Part shown: positions 11,565-24,117 of the stretch, in pieces
Numbering within the stretch: the first letter of the stretch is position 1
Layout: every line of letters begins with the position of its first letter
Assembly: GCA_951213105.1 (NCBI GenBank)
Contig: OX578142.1
Location: 119,569,354-119,633,353, forward strand
Reading direction: 5' to 3'
Length of the DNA stretch: 64,000 nucleotides
DNA from: Amaurobius ferox
Taxonomy: Eukaryota > Arthropoda > Arachnida > Araneae > Amaurobiidae
Translations under genes and position numbers: made by a program
Notes under the pieces: model-generated
Database searches by the model: none
What the model was told of the DNA's origin: nothing
The model's input: only the letters and a program-made list of their open reading frames with translations

Positions 11565-12309
11565 ATAGATGATTGTTGCATTTTGAATAAATAGTATTTT
11601 CAGATTTTTAAAGATAGTGTTTCATTAAATACTCAAAGTCAATCCAAGCTTTAAATGACCTCGAAATGTTAAACTAACAGTACCTTAACATGCTGCATCA
11701 TATGAAATCCTGCAAAATAATTTTTCAGTACTGCTGTATATTCACTGTATCATATTTAGAAACTAACTTATGTGCGACCGAGTATTTAGCTACATGAGCA
11801 TATATCAGTTTTCTAAAATTATACAAAAAGTGTTGCTTAATATACCTGAAAAACACCCCATTATTTAGATTAAAGGGTACTACCGGCATGCCAAATTTTA
11901 TTGAAACCCAAACGTTGAAGTGGGAGGCTGATTGATTTGATACAGAATATTAATATGAAACACGATTTCACAATTACCAAAATGTTCAGTTTCTTCTCTG
12001 GTGTGTGTGTGGGGAGGGGGGGGGGTTAGAGTGTAAGAAAAGTTTGAATTTATATTCTTAACAAATGCGCAAATTATCATCTAATTAGTATCTAACTTCT
12101 TTGTGTTTTTCTAAACCCTCCAGAAGCCCCTCCGTGATCCAGAAGCCTCATTTTCTTTACACTTATAGCCCTCGGGACAGAGCCTAATCGAACCAAATTT
12201 TCAATCCCCCCCCGAGACAGCGTTAAAAATGGGCGGTGTCTAAAAGCCTGTTTTGATGCCCTAGAAGCCCTGTGGTGACCTAAAAGGCTAAAACTTTATA
12301 ATTTACAAT

Positions 12310-12715
12310 ATCGACTACATGGGCTATGCTAGCCCAGTAGTTAAGGCACTTGGAAGGCCCGAGTTCAATTCCCTGCTCTTCCCAAACTACCCCTCTGTTT
12401 ATGTGGAGTACAAGCACTTTAAATCTATGGGTCCGAATGTTGTTCCGATAGATTGGTGGCAGGGAAGGAGATTACGGTGCCTATAGGTGTCGCCCCTACA
12501 GGACTTCAGTCTAAATTATGCGGCACTGTCCCGGCCGTCAAAAAGATACCTTATACTTTCGGGTGAGTCGGACGGTCTGGATCGAGAAAAAGGAAAGTAT
12601 TTACTATAGGAAAGAACCTAACAGAACTGGACTTTTGATTTCTCATTTAGGCAACAGTGGGAAGGGAGGTTCGAAGAATATTTTCAGACCCCTCAATACC
12701 TCCTGGTGACCTAGA
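12310..12715 (+). mobile_element. tRNA-derived SINE (probable)
   Basis: A pol III A-box-like TAGCCCAGTAG lies at 12330-12340 and a B-box-like GAGTTCAATTCCC at 12361-12373, start to start 31 bp, a little shorter than in a tRNA. About 340 bp of GC-richer body follow, including GAGTCGGACGGTCTGG at 12566. That last phrase recurs four times at 41674-41932, pointing to a shared 3' tail. This is a retroposed repeat, not a functional tRNA: no acceptor stem pairing or anticodon arm was found. The right end is approximate. Confidence 0.55.
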
Positions 12716-12842
12716 AGGTTGATAATATGCTTGCTTATAGTATCGGCGGCGGCATAATACTCAAATGAGCAAATTTTCAACGAAGACGACTATTTCCAAC
12801 GCTAAGAGCTATATATTGTTAAACAAATTAAAGCTTATTTAA

Positions 12843-14149
12843 ACAAGAAAGATCAATCATGCTTAAAGCATTGATTATGAAACACTTTCCAACTTCAATG
12901 CAATTTTATTTAAACAAGTCTAAAATGCAATACATTCCTCGGTAACATTTTGAAACTTATCACAATACTGCAATAATTTATTATATTTGAAAACTTAAAC
13001 CTTCATCGAAAAAATTAACTTCATTCAAATGACGGCATTGAAATATAAATTGCCTGGTTTAAACATCTCTAAAATGTTATACATTCCTCGGTAATAGTTT
13101 TAGAATTATCATAATACTACGATAATTTATTATATTTGAAAACTTCATCGAAAACAACTGAAATTAATTCAAATGACGTCATAGAAAAAATAACACGCCT
13201 GGATCTCTCTATAAAAACAGGATATCATTCATAACTTTCTCCCATCCATTTCATTCATCACAATACTATAATAATTTATTTTATTTAAACATTTTGTTTA
13301 AGACCATGGAGCTACAAAAAATTAAACTCTATGCTTGAAACTTCATCGAAAAAAATCGTCCTTCTCTTTATGAAATCAATTAATATTTCATTCATATCAG
13401 CCATGCAGACTCCATGGACTAAATTATTTTGTGTTAAAAAAATACAGGAATTCTAATACAACTCATTCTATATATTTTGCTGTTTACATTTTACATAGGT
13501 GAAAAATAGGCTTCGCTGAAGAAATAATCAAATTTGGATGAGCATTTAAGCTCAAATATATTGTCATTGCGTTGTTTCAGTATGTAGATGCACAGAATTT
13601 AAGCAAAAATAAAGTAGTTTTAGGACGGATATAACACTCAATATGAATTAAAAAGAACTTAAAAAAATCACGATTTTGAAAAAAGATGGATGCCATATAT
13701 CATTTTGAAGTGGGTCATGTGAGCGTTTCATATCATGGTCACGTGATCGTTTCATATAAGAGGTGTAATTATTATTTTAATTTTTATTTAAAAAACTACT
13801 GAATATATTTCGCTGATTTTTTTTTTATTTATTTTATGGAACAATTTGAATATTACCTAAAATTTTGGAAGCAATTTGTGAATTTTAAATCCGCTTAAAA
13901 AATGTTTGAAAAATTAGGTCCCATAGGGCTCAATGTATTTCATTTTTTCGACCCGGGTTCAATCCAAAACTAATTGGGTAATATTATTCATTTATATTCC
14001 CATAGGTTCTACAGACCGTCTGAACAACATACTAAAATTTCAATTTGATTAAGTCATTTTTACAGCAGTTATCGTGCTGACGGACAAACAGACAGACAGA
14101 CAGAATGAACAAAGTCATAAACACTTTTCAACTTTGTTGTAAAGTGTTA
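12843..14149 (+). mobile_element. Family-1 element, long form, full length
   Basis: The 5' end CAAGAAAGATCAATCATGC continues into a hairpin (AATCATGCTTAAAGCATTGATT). Two core repeats of about 160 bp follow (each with ACATTCCTCGGTAA, CTTCATCGAAAA and CATTCAAATGACG), then a body with a CACGTGATC site, the ACCCGGGTT palindrome, a (GACA)n tract at about 14083-14103, and a 3' hairpin AACACTTTTCAACTTTGTTG continuing to AAGTGTT. It is flanked by AA on both sides with no longer target duplication. The layout of terminal hairpins, core tandem repeats and a GTCY microsatellite matches mini-me/DINE-1/pearl elements (Helentron-associated); non-coding. Confidence 0.8.
13174..13217 (+). promoter_or_regulatory. 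CRE plus TATA-like module inside family-1 element
   Basis: TGACGTCA (the full cAMP-response element octamer) at 13174-13181 is followed 28 bp later by TATAAAAA at 13210-13217. The same pair with nearly the same spacing recurs in other family-1 copies. Sequence match only; activity is not shown. Confidence 0.3.
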
Positions 14150-15232
14150 AAAAGGGGCACATTATTTTATAACAGAGTTAATTTTTTTACCTTCTTTAAC
14201 TCTTTAACAGGATTAAATACTAGTAATACTGTAAAAATTCTAATAGACTGACAATCTGTTTTAATTTCGCAGATTCTTTATTCTATTTTACAAAACTAAA
14301 TAAAAGTAACACTTCCAAGTTTTAATAAATATATGTATATTTTCCGGACTGCGATAATTAACTAACGTCTGAATAGCCAAATTTGGGGTGATAAATTATA
14401 AAAAATACTTTATCCAAAAATCAGGAGATTTGAAGAATCAAAATTCATTTGAAACGTATAAAGATCGAAAAAATTACACACTGTTTAACAGAAGTCGGAT
14501 ATTCAGTCAATATAACTAATACAAACCTGCATAGCATCTATTTAAGTTCATTTTGATTAGACCTTAAGATTTCAACTTGAGGACATATAAAGTCCGATAA
14601 ATAGTCTAAAAATGTTGCCAAATTATATGAAATTTTATTTATAAAGGTTACCAAACAAAATTTTGCTTTCGGTAATAAATTATCACAATTGGCATTATTA
14701 TATTTTATAATAATAATGTAATACCAATCCTACACAGCATAACAATTTTGAATACAGCAAATAATAAAATAAGGGTATCGACTAATTTCGGAGGACTGAC
14801 ATCTTCAGCACAAAAAAGATAGTTCAATGACACCCTCCACAGCAAGAGTAGCTTCTGTCTATAGAATAGCTCAAGGACAGTATAGGAAAAACCTTTCCAT
14901 GCAGTAACGATAAGAGATGAGAAGTAAAACTAAAAGGAAGTGAATGAACAGCAGAAGGATTCTAAGCACGTGTTCAGTGAAATGAGTGAAAAGTAAAATC
15001 TAAGGTGGAATATCGTTTAACAGACAACGAATTCAAAGCACTTATTCCATATTCTTTGAATCCTTGCTCACATTATTCTTAGTTTTTAATTCGCTTTCAT
15101 AGAACCATTTTATTGTTCGTTTACGTCATCATCCTACGTCTTTTTCTTTTTTTCCTTTCCGTACTTTCCCCACTTTTTTTTCCCTTTTCAATTGCAATTA
15201 TTATGACCAAAATATATGTTCAAGGCAGATAA

Positions 15233-15287
15233 CAACCGGTTTCTGAATTCATTCATATTTTAAAAATATGTTTTCGGAAACCGGTTG
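15233..15287. repeat. Compound hairpin
   Basis: CAACCGGTTTC at 15233 pairs perfectly with GAAACCGGTTG ending at 15287, and the interior carries a second palindrome, CATATTTTAAAAATATG. It is unrelated to the other repeats in the window. Confidence 0.75.
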
Positions 15288-17631
15288 AATAACACCACTG
15301 CCTCCTAGGCTGCATGAGACTCTACCTAGGCTCATTTTTGACAGACGCCGAAAGCTTTCTACATAATAATTTCAGTTTGAGCGTATTTACATCTACTCCT
15401 ATGAGTGCTTCCATTTTTAACCATTCGATTAGTTCGGAATATTTGACGTTCACGAAAACTGTTTAGACTGAGGACTAATTTTTTTTAGAGTACTAAACCA
15501 GTGCGTGAATTTCTACTTAAACAATACTCTATACTCCTCGCGTATTCAATAGAAATACAAACTGCTAACCATTCGATTAATCGTAATTCGCAATAAATAA
15601 GAATCTGATAATAGAGAAAGTATATGGAACTTTCTAGTAGGCACAGTCCATTCTCTTTACCAGAAATTCCAATTCTTGATTCAGAAAATAAATATTCTTT
15701 TCGAAACAGAGTACATTCATACTTTATTTCATTTATTAAACAATCCAATCGTAGTCTGTTTAAATTTTCTCAGATAACAGAAGCTATTGTATGGCTATAC
15801 ATTCTGTATGAAAATCTTACACTTCTTATTCAACTTCTAGAAAAGAGAAAGAAACAACTTTTTGAGTAATAAAATATTTATAGCTTCGATGGAATCAAGA
15901 TTCTTCGCCGAAAGAAAGACAACTTGCTGAGTGAAAACATGCATATATGCAACAGAACAGTTATTTTCAGCACATGGTGCATAATAAAATAAACAGTAAA
16001 GGATGAAATAACGAGTTTCTTATTTTTCTTCCTGTCAATAAATATTCAGTAGTGTTCTTTTCATAGAGCAGAATTGCACTCCGCTTTTGAAGCAGTCTTT
16101 TCTTCGATAGGAGCAATTTCTTGACTTTTTACTTACAATATATTGAATAGTTCATCGTTAACGTATGGTATTTGACTATTGTTGAACGGATTATTCTGAT
16201 TCTACTGGGTAATTTCGATTATCTACCAGTATATATAAGTTGAATAAATCTGAATAATAGTTTTATCATCTTTTTTCCTCTACATAATATAAACGTCAAG
16301 TATCATCTCTATAGGCACCAGTCTCGATATTGTTGGTTGGGCTCAAATTTACTTCCTGTCAATGGCAGGTCCTGTTTCATAACCGAGAAATCTGGGCGAA
16401 TTCCATGGAAGTTAAATCTCAAGAGGCGCAAGAGGGAGATATTTTTAAAGCAGGATTTTGGAATAATTGTTTAATAATGACTTTTTTAATTTCAGGAATT
16501 CGTCGAGTAAATTATTCTTGAAAACTCAAAAATGGGCTAGCAGTCAAAACATTCCACTCTTATATTTATACTTATTTCTCAATGACTGGCTGCTGTTCCC
16601 ATTCAAATAGAAAGGTTTTTGTGTTCCTTGCTGCCTGTTCTAAGGATACACATTTTGCTGATTTATTGATTGGAAGCATAGTAATAAGTTTTTTAAACAA
16701 CATGAGCAGTCAGCTCATCACATAATTAATATGCTTATGCTCATAACAGAGCAGAAAGAGCCATAAAAGTTGATACTATGATAACTCACAATATTAAAAA
16801 GAAGGTAAAGTACTGGGGAGACATCCTATCAAAAATCGTATCTGTTTTAATATTTCTTTCACTTCCAGGTTTACCTTTCCAGAGGGTTGATGAGCAGATA
16901 GGATCTACTTCCAATGGTCTCGATCTTAAATGCTTGGAGTTAAAAAGTGAACATGAACCCCCTTCCTTGTTCAGCATATTACAAAATATGAAAACAAAGG
17001 CAAATGGACATGCCCCTTTTTATCTGTTCACTCTATTGTCGAATAATCCGTTATTAATAATAAAGAAATAGTTTTTGTAACAAAATTTGCATCTGAATTG
17101 TCGGATTATCAAACAATTCATAGGCAATTTTTGTTTCACGGTGTCAAGTTGTATATACGAGGGCATGTATGTCTTCACATTGACACTGCTGAAGGTTGTA
17201 ACATCCGAAAGCATTCTGGCCATTTTGTAACATCTTGTACGTCCTCAATGGTGTTTTATTAAAGATTTTTGCTAAAATTGTAATCTTTGCTGTAAATATT
17301 TTAAAATATTTTAGGTGTGTTTCCATACTTATTGAAATATACCTCGTACAAATAAAACGTCATTTTAGATGCCTTTTTCGGCACAACATTAAGAGAACGC
17401 GTATGATTAATGCTTCGAACAAATAATTCACCCACAGCACTTGTTTGTCTTCCTAAGTAAAAAGTATTCTTACTCAAGAGTGAACAGAGGCACGGATGTT
17501 CAAAATTCGCTGATAACAAACAAAAATAAAGGCAAATCAAATTAAATGAGAGGCGCACTCGAATCGTCGTGTTATTTACAAAAATACAAAACACAAACGA
17601 GAGTAGTTGCTTGATGAGAAAAGCCCTCACA

Positions 17632-17735
17632 TCAAACTCAAACAGTGATATCACAAAAGTGACATCAAACTCACAAGTGACATCACAAATGTGACATCAA
17701 ACTCACAAGTGACATCAAACTCTACAGAAAAAACC
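17632..17735 (+). repeat. 18-bp minisatellite
   Basis: Imperfect repeats of GTGACATCAAACTCACAA, some shortened to GTGACATCACAAAT, about five units. Confidence 0.8.
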
Positions 17736-18165
17736 AAGTTGGCGACATTTCGTCAAGTATGTACCAGAGTGGCTAAATTTGTCGCCAAGTCAAACCACCC
17801 GGATTTTACATTTGGTAACAATAAATTCTGTTTTCCAGAAAATTTGTAATTAAGACTTGGAAATATATACCGTATTTGTAACAATATACTTGTAAAACAA
17901 TAGATTTATTTTCACCTCAAAATCTAATTTACTGAGAACCGGAAATCGAATGCATGGCCCTGGATTGCACATTTAGATTACCAGCAACATCTCTATCCCT
18001 TTTGGTTATCAGCTGTGCAAGACATTATCTTGATCGATCTGACATTGTATTAAGGACAACTAGTAAATCTCAGGAAGTGAAATGTGGCAATTTTATTGCA
18101 CAATTTATCATTTTGTATTTAAGTTAGAGAAAAATAAATTAGCTACATTTTTCTTTTGAAACGTA

Positions 18166-19691
18166 CACTCATGTCCAAAAGTTAGGCATAATTCGTAAAA
18201 TGCGAAAAATTCTGAGTTAATATGGATACAATAGTTCAGAATCAGTTGTGGAGTATCGTGGGACGAAGTTAAATCATTGTGCATATGCAAAACATTTCAG
18301 TCGACGTCAACATGCGCAAGGCACCGGCGTACGTAGGAACGAGTATAAAACAACCTCGAAAGGCATGGCCAGTTGAGGCAGAATTTCACAATTTTTGTAG
18401 TATGGAGCTTTGTTAACAATGAAAAAGAGCGAAAGATGTCACAAAGATGCCAACTGGACATGTTTTTGAAGGGATGAATTATTAGAATGCTGGAATCCGG
18501 TCGATCCCAACCCGAAACGTCTCGAATTCTGAATGTGTCTCAGTGTGAGATCTCCAGACTGTGGCAGAGGTTTCGAACCACTGGAGATGTTATCTGACGA
18601 CCAGTACCAGGTCGGCCAAGGGTAACAACCGCTCAGCAAGACCAATATTTGGTAATAACTGCGCGACGTCAGAGAAGCCAGACAACTGAGTTCAGCCCTG
18701 ACAACCGCCACAGGAGTCACTGCTTCGAGACAAACTGTTTACAGGATACTCAGACACGTTGATCTCTATGCCAGACGACCGGCAGTTTGCATCCCCCTGA
18801 CGTCTGCACAGAAACGCGCGCGTTTACAGTGGAGTTTGGAACATCGGAAAGGGAGTGGACAAGAGTGGGGCAATATCATGTTCAGTGATGAGTCCAGGTT
18901 TAGCCAGCAAACTGATTCTCGTCGTACCACGATCTGGAGGGAACGTGGAATGCGTTTTCACCCGGGAAACATTACGGAAAGACATCGTTTTCAGTTTGGG
19001 GGGGGGTCATGGTCTGGGCAGGTATCATGGTGGACGGCCGCACAGACCTCCACATCTTTGACACGGGGTCGGTTACCTGTCAAAGATACAGAGACGAAGT
19101 CCTTGAGTCTATCGTTGGATTGTTTCGAGCTGGTGTTGGTCCTGATTTCGTGTTCATAGATGATTAAGCGCCTCCTCACCGTGCGGCCTTAGTCGACGAC
19201 CTCCTTCAAACTGAAGTTATCCAGCACGTGCAGTGACCTGCCAACTCTCCTGATCTGAATCCAATAGAGCATGTGTGAGATATGCTCGGGAGACATTTTG
19301 CACACATCCGCTACCCACCAAATTCCGTTCCGGGATTGAAAACTGCTCTCCGCGAGACTTGGAACTTTTTGAGAACACAACTCATCCAAACCCTCATCAA
19401 CAGTATGGGAAATCGTTGTGCAGCATGCGTGGCTACCCGAGGTTCCCACACACCGTATTAAACTGCAGCGTCACATTGTTTTAATCATCCTGTTTCACTG
19501 GGATGTATTGTGACTTTTTTTCTTTCAACCCTTTTCCTTGGATAATAAAAGTCGTCATTATCCTAGTTTTGCATTGTTTTCTTCTTCTATAATCCTATTA
19601 CACCTTTATACCGCGTTTACTTCCATTTCGATGTAGATATCGTGAAATTTTCACGTAAACAGCAACTATGCTTAACTTTTAAACATGAGTG
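18166..19691 (+). mobile_element. Tc1-type DNA transposon, degenerate
   Basis: Terminal inverted repeats CACTCATGTCCAAAAGTTAG (18166) and, inverted, CTTAACTTTTAAACATGAGTG (ending 19691) bound 1526 bp. TA lies on both sides, the target expected for Tc1/mariner elements. The transposase remnant lies between (see separate entry). Length, TIRs, TA target and catalytic spacing agree on the Tc1 group. The TIRs have several mismatches and the gene is broken, so it cannot move on its own protein. Confidence 0.92.
18487..19461 (+). pseudogene. Tc1-type transposase remnant
   Basis: Read across frames, the region gives an N-terminal helix-turn-helix (MLESGRSQPETSRILNVSQ at 18487), a GRPRVTT linker, a second DNA-binding segment (ASRQTVYRILRHVDLYARRP) and the catalytic core. 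Acidic residues are visible in MFSDESRFS (near 18880), in FIDD (near 19157) and in SPDLNPIEH (near 19250-19270). The second and third lie 34 residues apart, the DD34E spacing of Tc1. At least two frameshifts (near 18690 and in the G-run near 19003) and four in-frame stops, including two at expected Trp positions (CAG-TGA, GTG-TGA), break it. The true start is probably further upstream. Cut-and-paste transposition is the family function; this copy is dead. Confidence 0.9.
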
Positions 19692-19735
19692 TACGTATTA
19701 AGTTAATATATAAAATAAAAAAGGAAGATTACAAG

Positions 19736-19910
19736 TACAGTAGAAGACTGATATAGCGCTGTCAGATATACTATAGATTCTGATATAACTCGGTGAAGAG
19801 TATGTCTTCGAAAATAAATATTAGTGTGTGGTCAGATAGGTCTGCGGTTGATCTATAACGCGAGATGATGTAATATCCCCCGACAACCGCGTTATATCGG
19901 GTTTTTTCTA
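19736..19910. mobile_element. Short MITE with GATATA-CGC ends
   Basis: The left end ACAGTAGAAGACTGATATAG and the inverse of the right end (TAGAAAAAACCCGATATAAC) are similar over ~25 bp, enclosing ~120 bp without coding. The CAGTAGAA...GATATAACGCGG type of end is reminiscent of pogo/Tigger-like elements; the affiliation is tentative. Confidence 0.45.
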
Positions 19911-21270
19911 TTAATTAATTACACCAGTTTCGTTATTACATACTGTCGTTCAATTATTTTTGACAGGATTTTAGTTCGGTATACTTTTCTAAATGCATAT
20001 TGAAGCTAAAGCCTTCACATTTGTTACGGTGACTAAAAACATATTTTAATAATAACAAAAACTATTCTATATTTTGGACACGAAGAAATGAACTTTGAAT
20101 TTTTTAGTGAAATGATCCAAAAACCTAAAAATTTGAAGAACACTTTTTTGTTATTTTTGTACTTTCACACGTATTTTAGATATTTTTAATGAAACAAATT
20201 TGTTACACAAATGTGCAAAATTTTACCTATATGCTTTGAATGCTTTTTACGTATAAAAAGTGTTGCCTAAATACGAAAAAGCACAGTTTCATAAAAATGA
20301 AATATCTATGCTTGCTACAATAATGGAAGCGTTTGTTTGCATATTTTAATGCCGTATTTTATGTCTATATATAATAAATCATTTAAACTTATATAAATTT
20401 TACATTTTTGAAATCATCTTGCTTTGATCAATTTTTTTAAACTATCGAAAAATTCAGAATTTGAACCATTTTATGTAGGTACTTTCTGCCCCTAAAATAA
20501 AAACTGGCGTTATTATATTGCTAACTTGTAAATAATATAGATTAAAACACAAAAGAGGTTTAAAAAATCTACGAATATCTTGCTTATTCGCAAAAAATAT
20601 CGAAAACTAATAGTTAAGTCCGTTCTGTAATAGATTCGATGAATGGAAACTTCTCATCTTTTTAAAAGCAGTCTAAAATAGTGATATTATCGATTTGAAA
20701 TTTTATTTAAAAGCCTCCTCTGAGGTGGATATTCTCTCAGCCCATGTTTAGTATGATGCATGGTCCTAGCTCCAACCTGACAGGTAAGATCGATTCTAGG
20801 AACGCATTTTTTACCACCGTTTCCGCTACGAATGGTATTCAGTGGCTTTGTAAATCTTTCACCTGACGCTTCTTGAAGACAGAATATTTTTCAGCTTCGT
20901 TTGAAACGTTGGATTTACACAAAAAGAAGGGGCGGTGCTTGAACTAAATTGTGAATGCCCAATTGTGTGAATCTTAAATCTGAATGGTCAGGTATAAAAT
21001 ATTGCTCATTCAATATTCATTTCATTCAACATACTGTATACATCAGTATTTTCCAAAACGTCCATGGAAAACTGAGGTTCGGCGAGATAGGTTAAATCCA
21101 AAAGTTTAAAACAAATAATTATTGACATTTTTATCGTAACACTAACATTTAAAGACAGGAAATCTAACACTTTTCAAAAATTAATTTTGAACTTTTTTAA
21201 TAAATTTTATTTTGTTTAACAATGTAATATGCTTATCTTTGGAAATAGTAGTCTAAATCAAAAACTAGAT
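19911..21270. other. AT-rich DNA, no feature assigned
   Basis: No repeat family of this window and no supported gene. A slightly GC-richer patch at 20705-20960 (CAGGTAAGATCG resembles a 5' splice site) could be exonic or an old repeat; I cannot tell. Confidence 0.4.
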
Positions 21271-21689
21271 ATGTTACGTTCTGTCCAGTGATCTACTTTC
21301 AATCTTCTACATTACCGGTGGATTTCGATAGGATTTTAAGAGACTTATCGCCCCCCCCCCTCCCCATTCTGTCTATGCGAGGCAGAAATCGAAAATTCCG
21401 CTCCTTTAGGGTTGATCACGTAATCGATACTATAAATGCGTAAAGATTTAACAATCTAAGCTGCCAAGAGAGTCTGGAAAGATTTTCTAACTCCCATAAT
21501 CTTCACTCTGGGCGAGGGATTCGAATATTCGACTACGTTAGTTTCTGTTCGATGGTTGATACTATAAGTATACAAAAATACAGTCTTCTATGCCGAAAAA
21601 AAGTTAGGTCTACATAACCATTACTTATTATTTCCCCCAGTTTACGGTATAATTTATGTTCACTTTATATTAACAACTTCTGACTGGTT

Positions 21690-22175
21690 CTGTTATGCAG
21701 ACAAATAGGCTGAGACAAGTAGCATTCTGCTGTCCTGCTGCAGATCGGCAGCAGTTTGGGATCTTGATTGAGAGAGACTGGTTGAAAAGAGTGGCAGTTG
21801 GAAGTGAAGTGAAGTTGCTACGAGTCGAGTCGCTATGTGAGTGGATGATGCACATCCGTTGGTACATCTTAATAGTGTTGATATAACTGTGATCACGATG
21901 ATCTAGTACTCACTAGTTGTCTACGACAAAGTCTCGATGTCCTGGTGTGCAGTTTGGTAAGAATCACCTATTTATGTTTTGTTTATATTGTTGTAGTTTT
22001 GCGTCGGACATCGTAAAGGTAGTTCTACGACCAGGGCCCACGGTAGAAATTAAAATGATCTTTAAGTTACATTACGAGGACAGGCAATACTGGCCCGCTG
22101 TTTGGTATATGTCTATCTTTATTTTATGGACCCAGCTGCTGTATTATTCTAGTACGCACAATGAATGTGTTTAAG
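21690..22175. other. GC-richer unclassified stretch
   Basis: Clearly richer in G and C than its surroundings (CTGCTGCAGATCGGCAGCAG near 21735 is itself a short palindrome). Short frames exist on both strands, the longest an 85-codon plus-strand frame (21917-22174), without recognisable domain. It could be an LTR fragment, an exon of an unknown gene, or part of a retroelement. Confidence 0.3.
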
Positions 22176-22569
22176 TTAAAATCCTGAATCAGTGTGCTAT
22201 TTCCCCTGGTTGTAAATGTCTCTGTATCTGTTTATCTGTGATTTGGAGTTAGGTCACTTTTGAACCGAATAGGTTTCAGCACGATACAATGGTACCTAGC
22301 AAGATAGAAAACTGGCCAACTTCATATATTGTAAAGGATCAGACTTTACCATAACTTCGAGGAGGCCAAACTCCACAAGTAAAAGAAGGTTTTTGGAGGG
22401 TTTGCAAATAACTTTCGAAACAAAAAACATTTTCTCTATTCTTGAAGAGGGGGATCAAAAATACGGTTCCGTTAGATTCGATTCCGTGATTGATACTATA
22501 AGTGTATACAGATTCGACCTTCTAAGCCACCATGGGGCTACTAGAGGGTTTTGAAATACTATTTTCGAA

Positions 22570-22760
22570 CCCCTATAATAGTGGCAAATGCTATTATAGG
22601 ATTTGGAATAGCGCCACTATACGAAATTTCTCAACAAAATATTTCCCTAGTTACAATAACTAACACAATAGCAGTAGCATTATTAATTATCATTACCATT
22701 ATCGCCATTAAATACTTTGAGTATTGGGGTGCGATTGATAACGCAAGGAGTGGAATGTAA
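22570..22760 (+). other. Possible exon or captured coding fragment, hydrophobic
   Basis: About 63 codons open to a stop, with no ATG at the left end (the frame can only be extended to a TTG). The translation contains one strongly hydrophobic segment, AVALLIIITIIAIKYFEYWG, that would span a membrane. Base composition looks coding rather than simple-sequence, and it interrupts the repeat family around it. I do not recognise the protein; it may be an internal exon, a captured fragment, or chance. Confidence 0.25.
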
Positions 22761-22984
22761 TATGCATTTCCTCATGACCTACTTTCAGGACCAGCATTCA
22801 CCACTGCCCTACATTCTCTGCTGCGGAGGAGGGTAAAAAAATTCTTCTACGTTAAGTTCTGTCCTATGGCCGGTACTTTAAGTGTGCAATGATTCAGCCC
22901 TCTAAGTCAATATTAATAAATTTTGTGATTTAAAATATTAAAGTATGTTAAACAGAAACTTGCATTTTTACTGTTCCTACAATG

Positions 22985-23180
22985 AATAGTATATGAAAGT
23001 GGAAAATATTGTGATGGGTTCAAAAATCCGATTCTCGAATTTTCCTGGAACTACACGTTTGGAGCATCCCTCAATGTGAATTAATCATTTTTTCAATGAT
23101 GTCGGACTGACTGACTGCAAGTATGGCTAAAAAAACAAATGAATTCTGGTACGATTTTTGCAATCGGTAAATAGAGACCT
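22985..23180 (+). repeat. Family-2-like 5' fragment
   Basis: AAATATTGTGATGGGTTC, then TCCGATTCTCGAATTTTC and GAGCATCCCT, matches the start of family-2 elements (compare 4967 and 37328) with a GACTGACTGACTG microsatellite instead of GT repeats. It fades after ~200 bp. Confidence 0.5.
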
Positions 23181-24117
23181 CTTGATTTTGATGACTGGGG
23201 ATTAGGCGAATGTCCTCATTATATCGAAAAACCTCATACAAAAATAAATATATTAAGCCTCTTAAAAAGAACCCATTTATATATTTTTGTAAAAACGAAT
23301 TATGTTTTACGCAGTACCTTTATATGTACCGTTGCCGGGAATTGCTCATTTTTGCAGATATCACACAAATTGGATGAGATATTGCACAATTGTTTTCTAT
23401 GGATCTTATATAATCTAGGATGAAGAGAAGACCTTCAAATTTTCGAACATATTTTACAAAAATTAAAAATCAAAAAAATTTAAAATAATGAAATATGATC
23501 GCTATAATCAAATGAGTGGAAACTTGTACTTTTATCTAAAATCCAATAGACGCCATTATTTAGTAGTTATCGAGCCGCCCTTATAATATTAGAAAAAAGA
23601 ATTATAGAGTGCAATATCTCTCGAAATGATCAAATAAATTATATGAAATCTGGTATGCGCATTTTAATCGGTAACAGCAAAAATCCTATTTATTAATTTG
23701 AATGTTGTTTGTTTACTTCGTTATAGAAAAGGGGTTTACTATCAAAACGGATCGCTTGACTCAGAAGTTGTTTTCAGAAGTTGTCGAAATAACCATTTTA
23801 AATTTGTATGGTTTTCATCATTTTCTTCATTGGGAAGAACATCATTTCGTGTTTAAAATAACTTCAGAACAGAATTTTATTTATTAAATAACTTATTTGG
23901 CAATGTCAAATACCCCACTTTAAGTCTGAATCTGTCCAAACGATTATAGCCATCTAGAGCATGCCGCCTGCTATAGAATCACAACTAATCACATTAAATA
24001 TTTGCCCAAGGAATTATAGTCGAAATGTTACAGTTGAAATTTATAGAATGTTACAGGTGAAATTTTACTACATTTGTTTGTTTTATCTATTCCATTGCCA
24101 ACTAGTTAGACGAAAAT
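23181..24117. other. AT-rich DNA, no feature assigned
   Basis: Nothing supported. Two related phrases (AGATATTGCACAATTG near 23370 and TGCAATATCTCTCG near 23610) hint at further decayed repeat DNA. Confidence 0.4.

Larger units (their letters stand above)
14150..18165. other. AT-rich DNA without recognisable gene
   Basis: Four kilobases of low-GC DNA. Open frames are at most 117 codons, overlap on both strands and show no domain. Visible items are a hairpin at 15233-15287, an 18-bp minisatellite at 17632-17735 and a short family-2 core scrap (GTTGGCGACATTTCG, near 17740). It could be intronic or intergenic. Confidence 0.6.
21270..22930 (+). repeat. Diverged repeat family around GATACTATAAGT
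   Basis: Related blocks occur near 21275-21480, 21535-21600, 22470-22570 and 22840-22915. Each has a GTTCTGTYC-like start, a GATACTATAAGTGTAYA-like middle and a TCTAAGCC end. The spacing is irregular and identity is low, so this is an old, broken repeat or several insertions of one element. Two stretches inside (21690-22175 and 22570-22760) do not belong to it. Confidence 0.5.

Noticed and set aside
12330..12373. Functional tRNA gene
   Set aside because: A- and B-box-like sequences exist, but no acceptor stem or anticodon arm can be folded and a long SINE-like body follows.
15624..15869. 81-codon frame as a small gene
   Set aside because: Overlapped by an 87-codon frame on the other strand, with no domain, signal or context supporting either.
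22570..22760. Nuclear copy of mitochondrial DNA
   Set aside because: ATA-rich hydrophobic coding style suggested it, but the translation does not resemble any mitochondrial protein I know.
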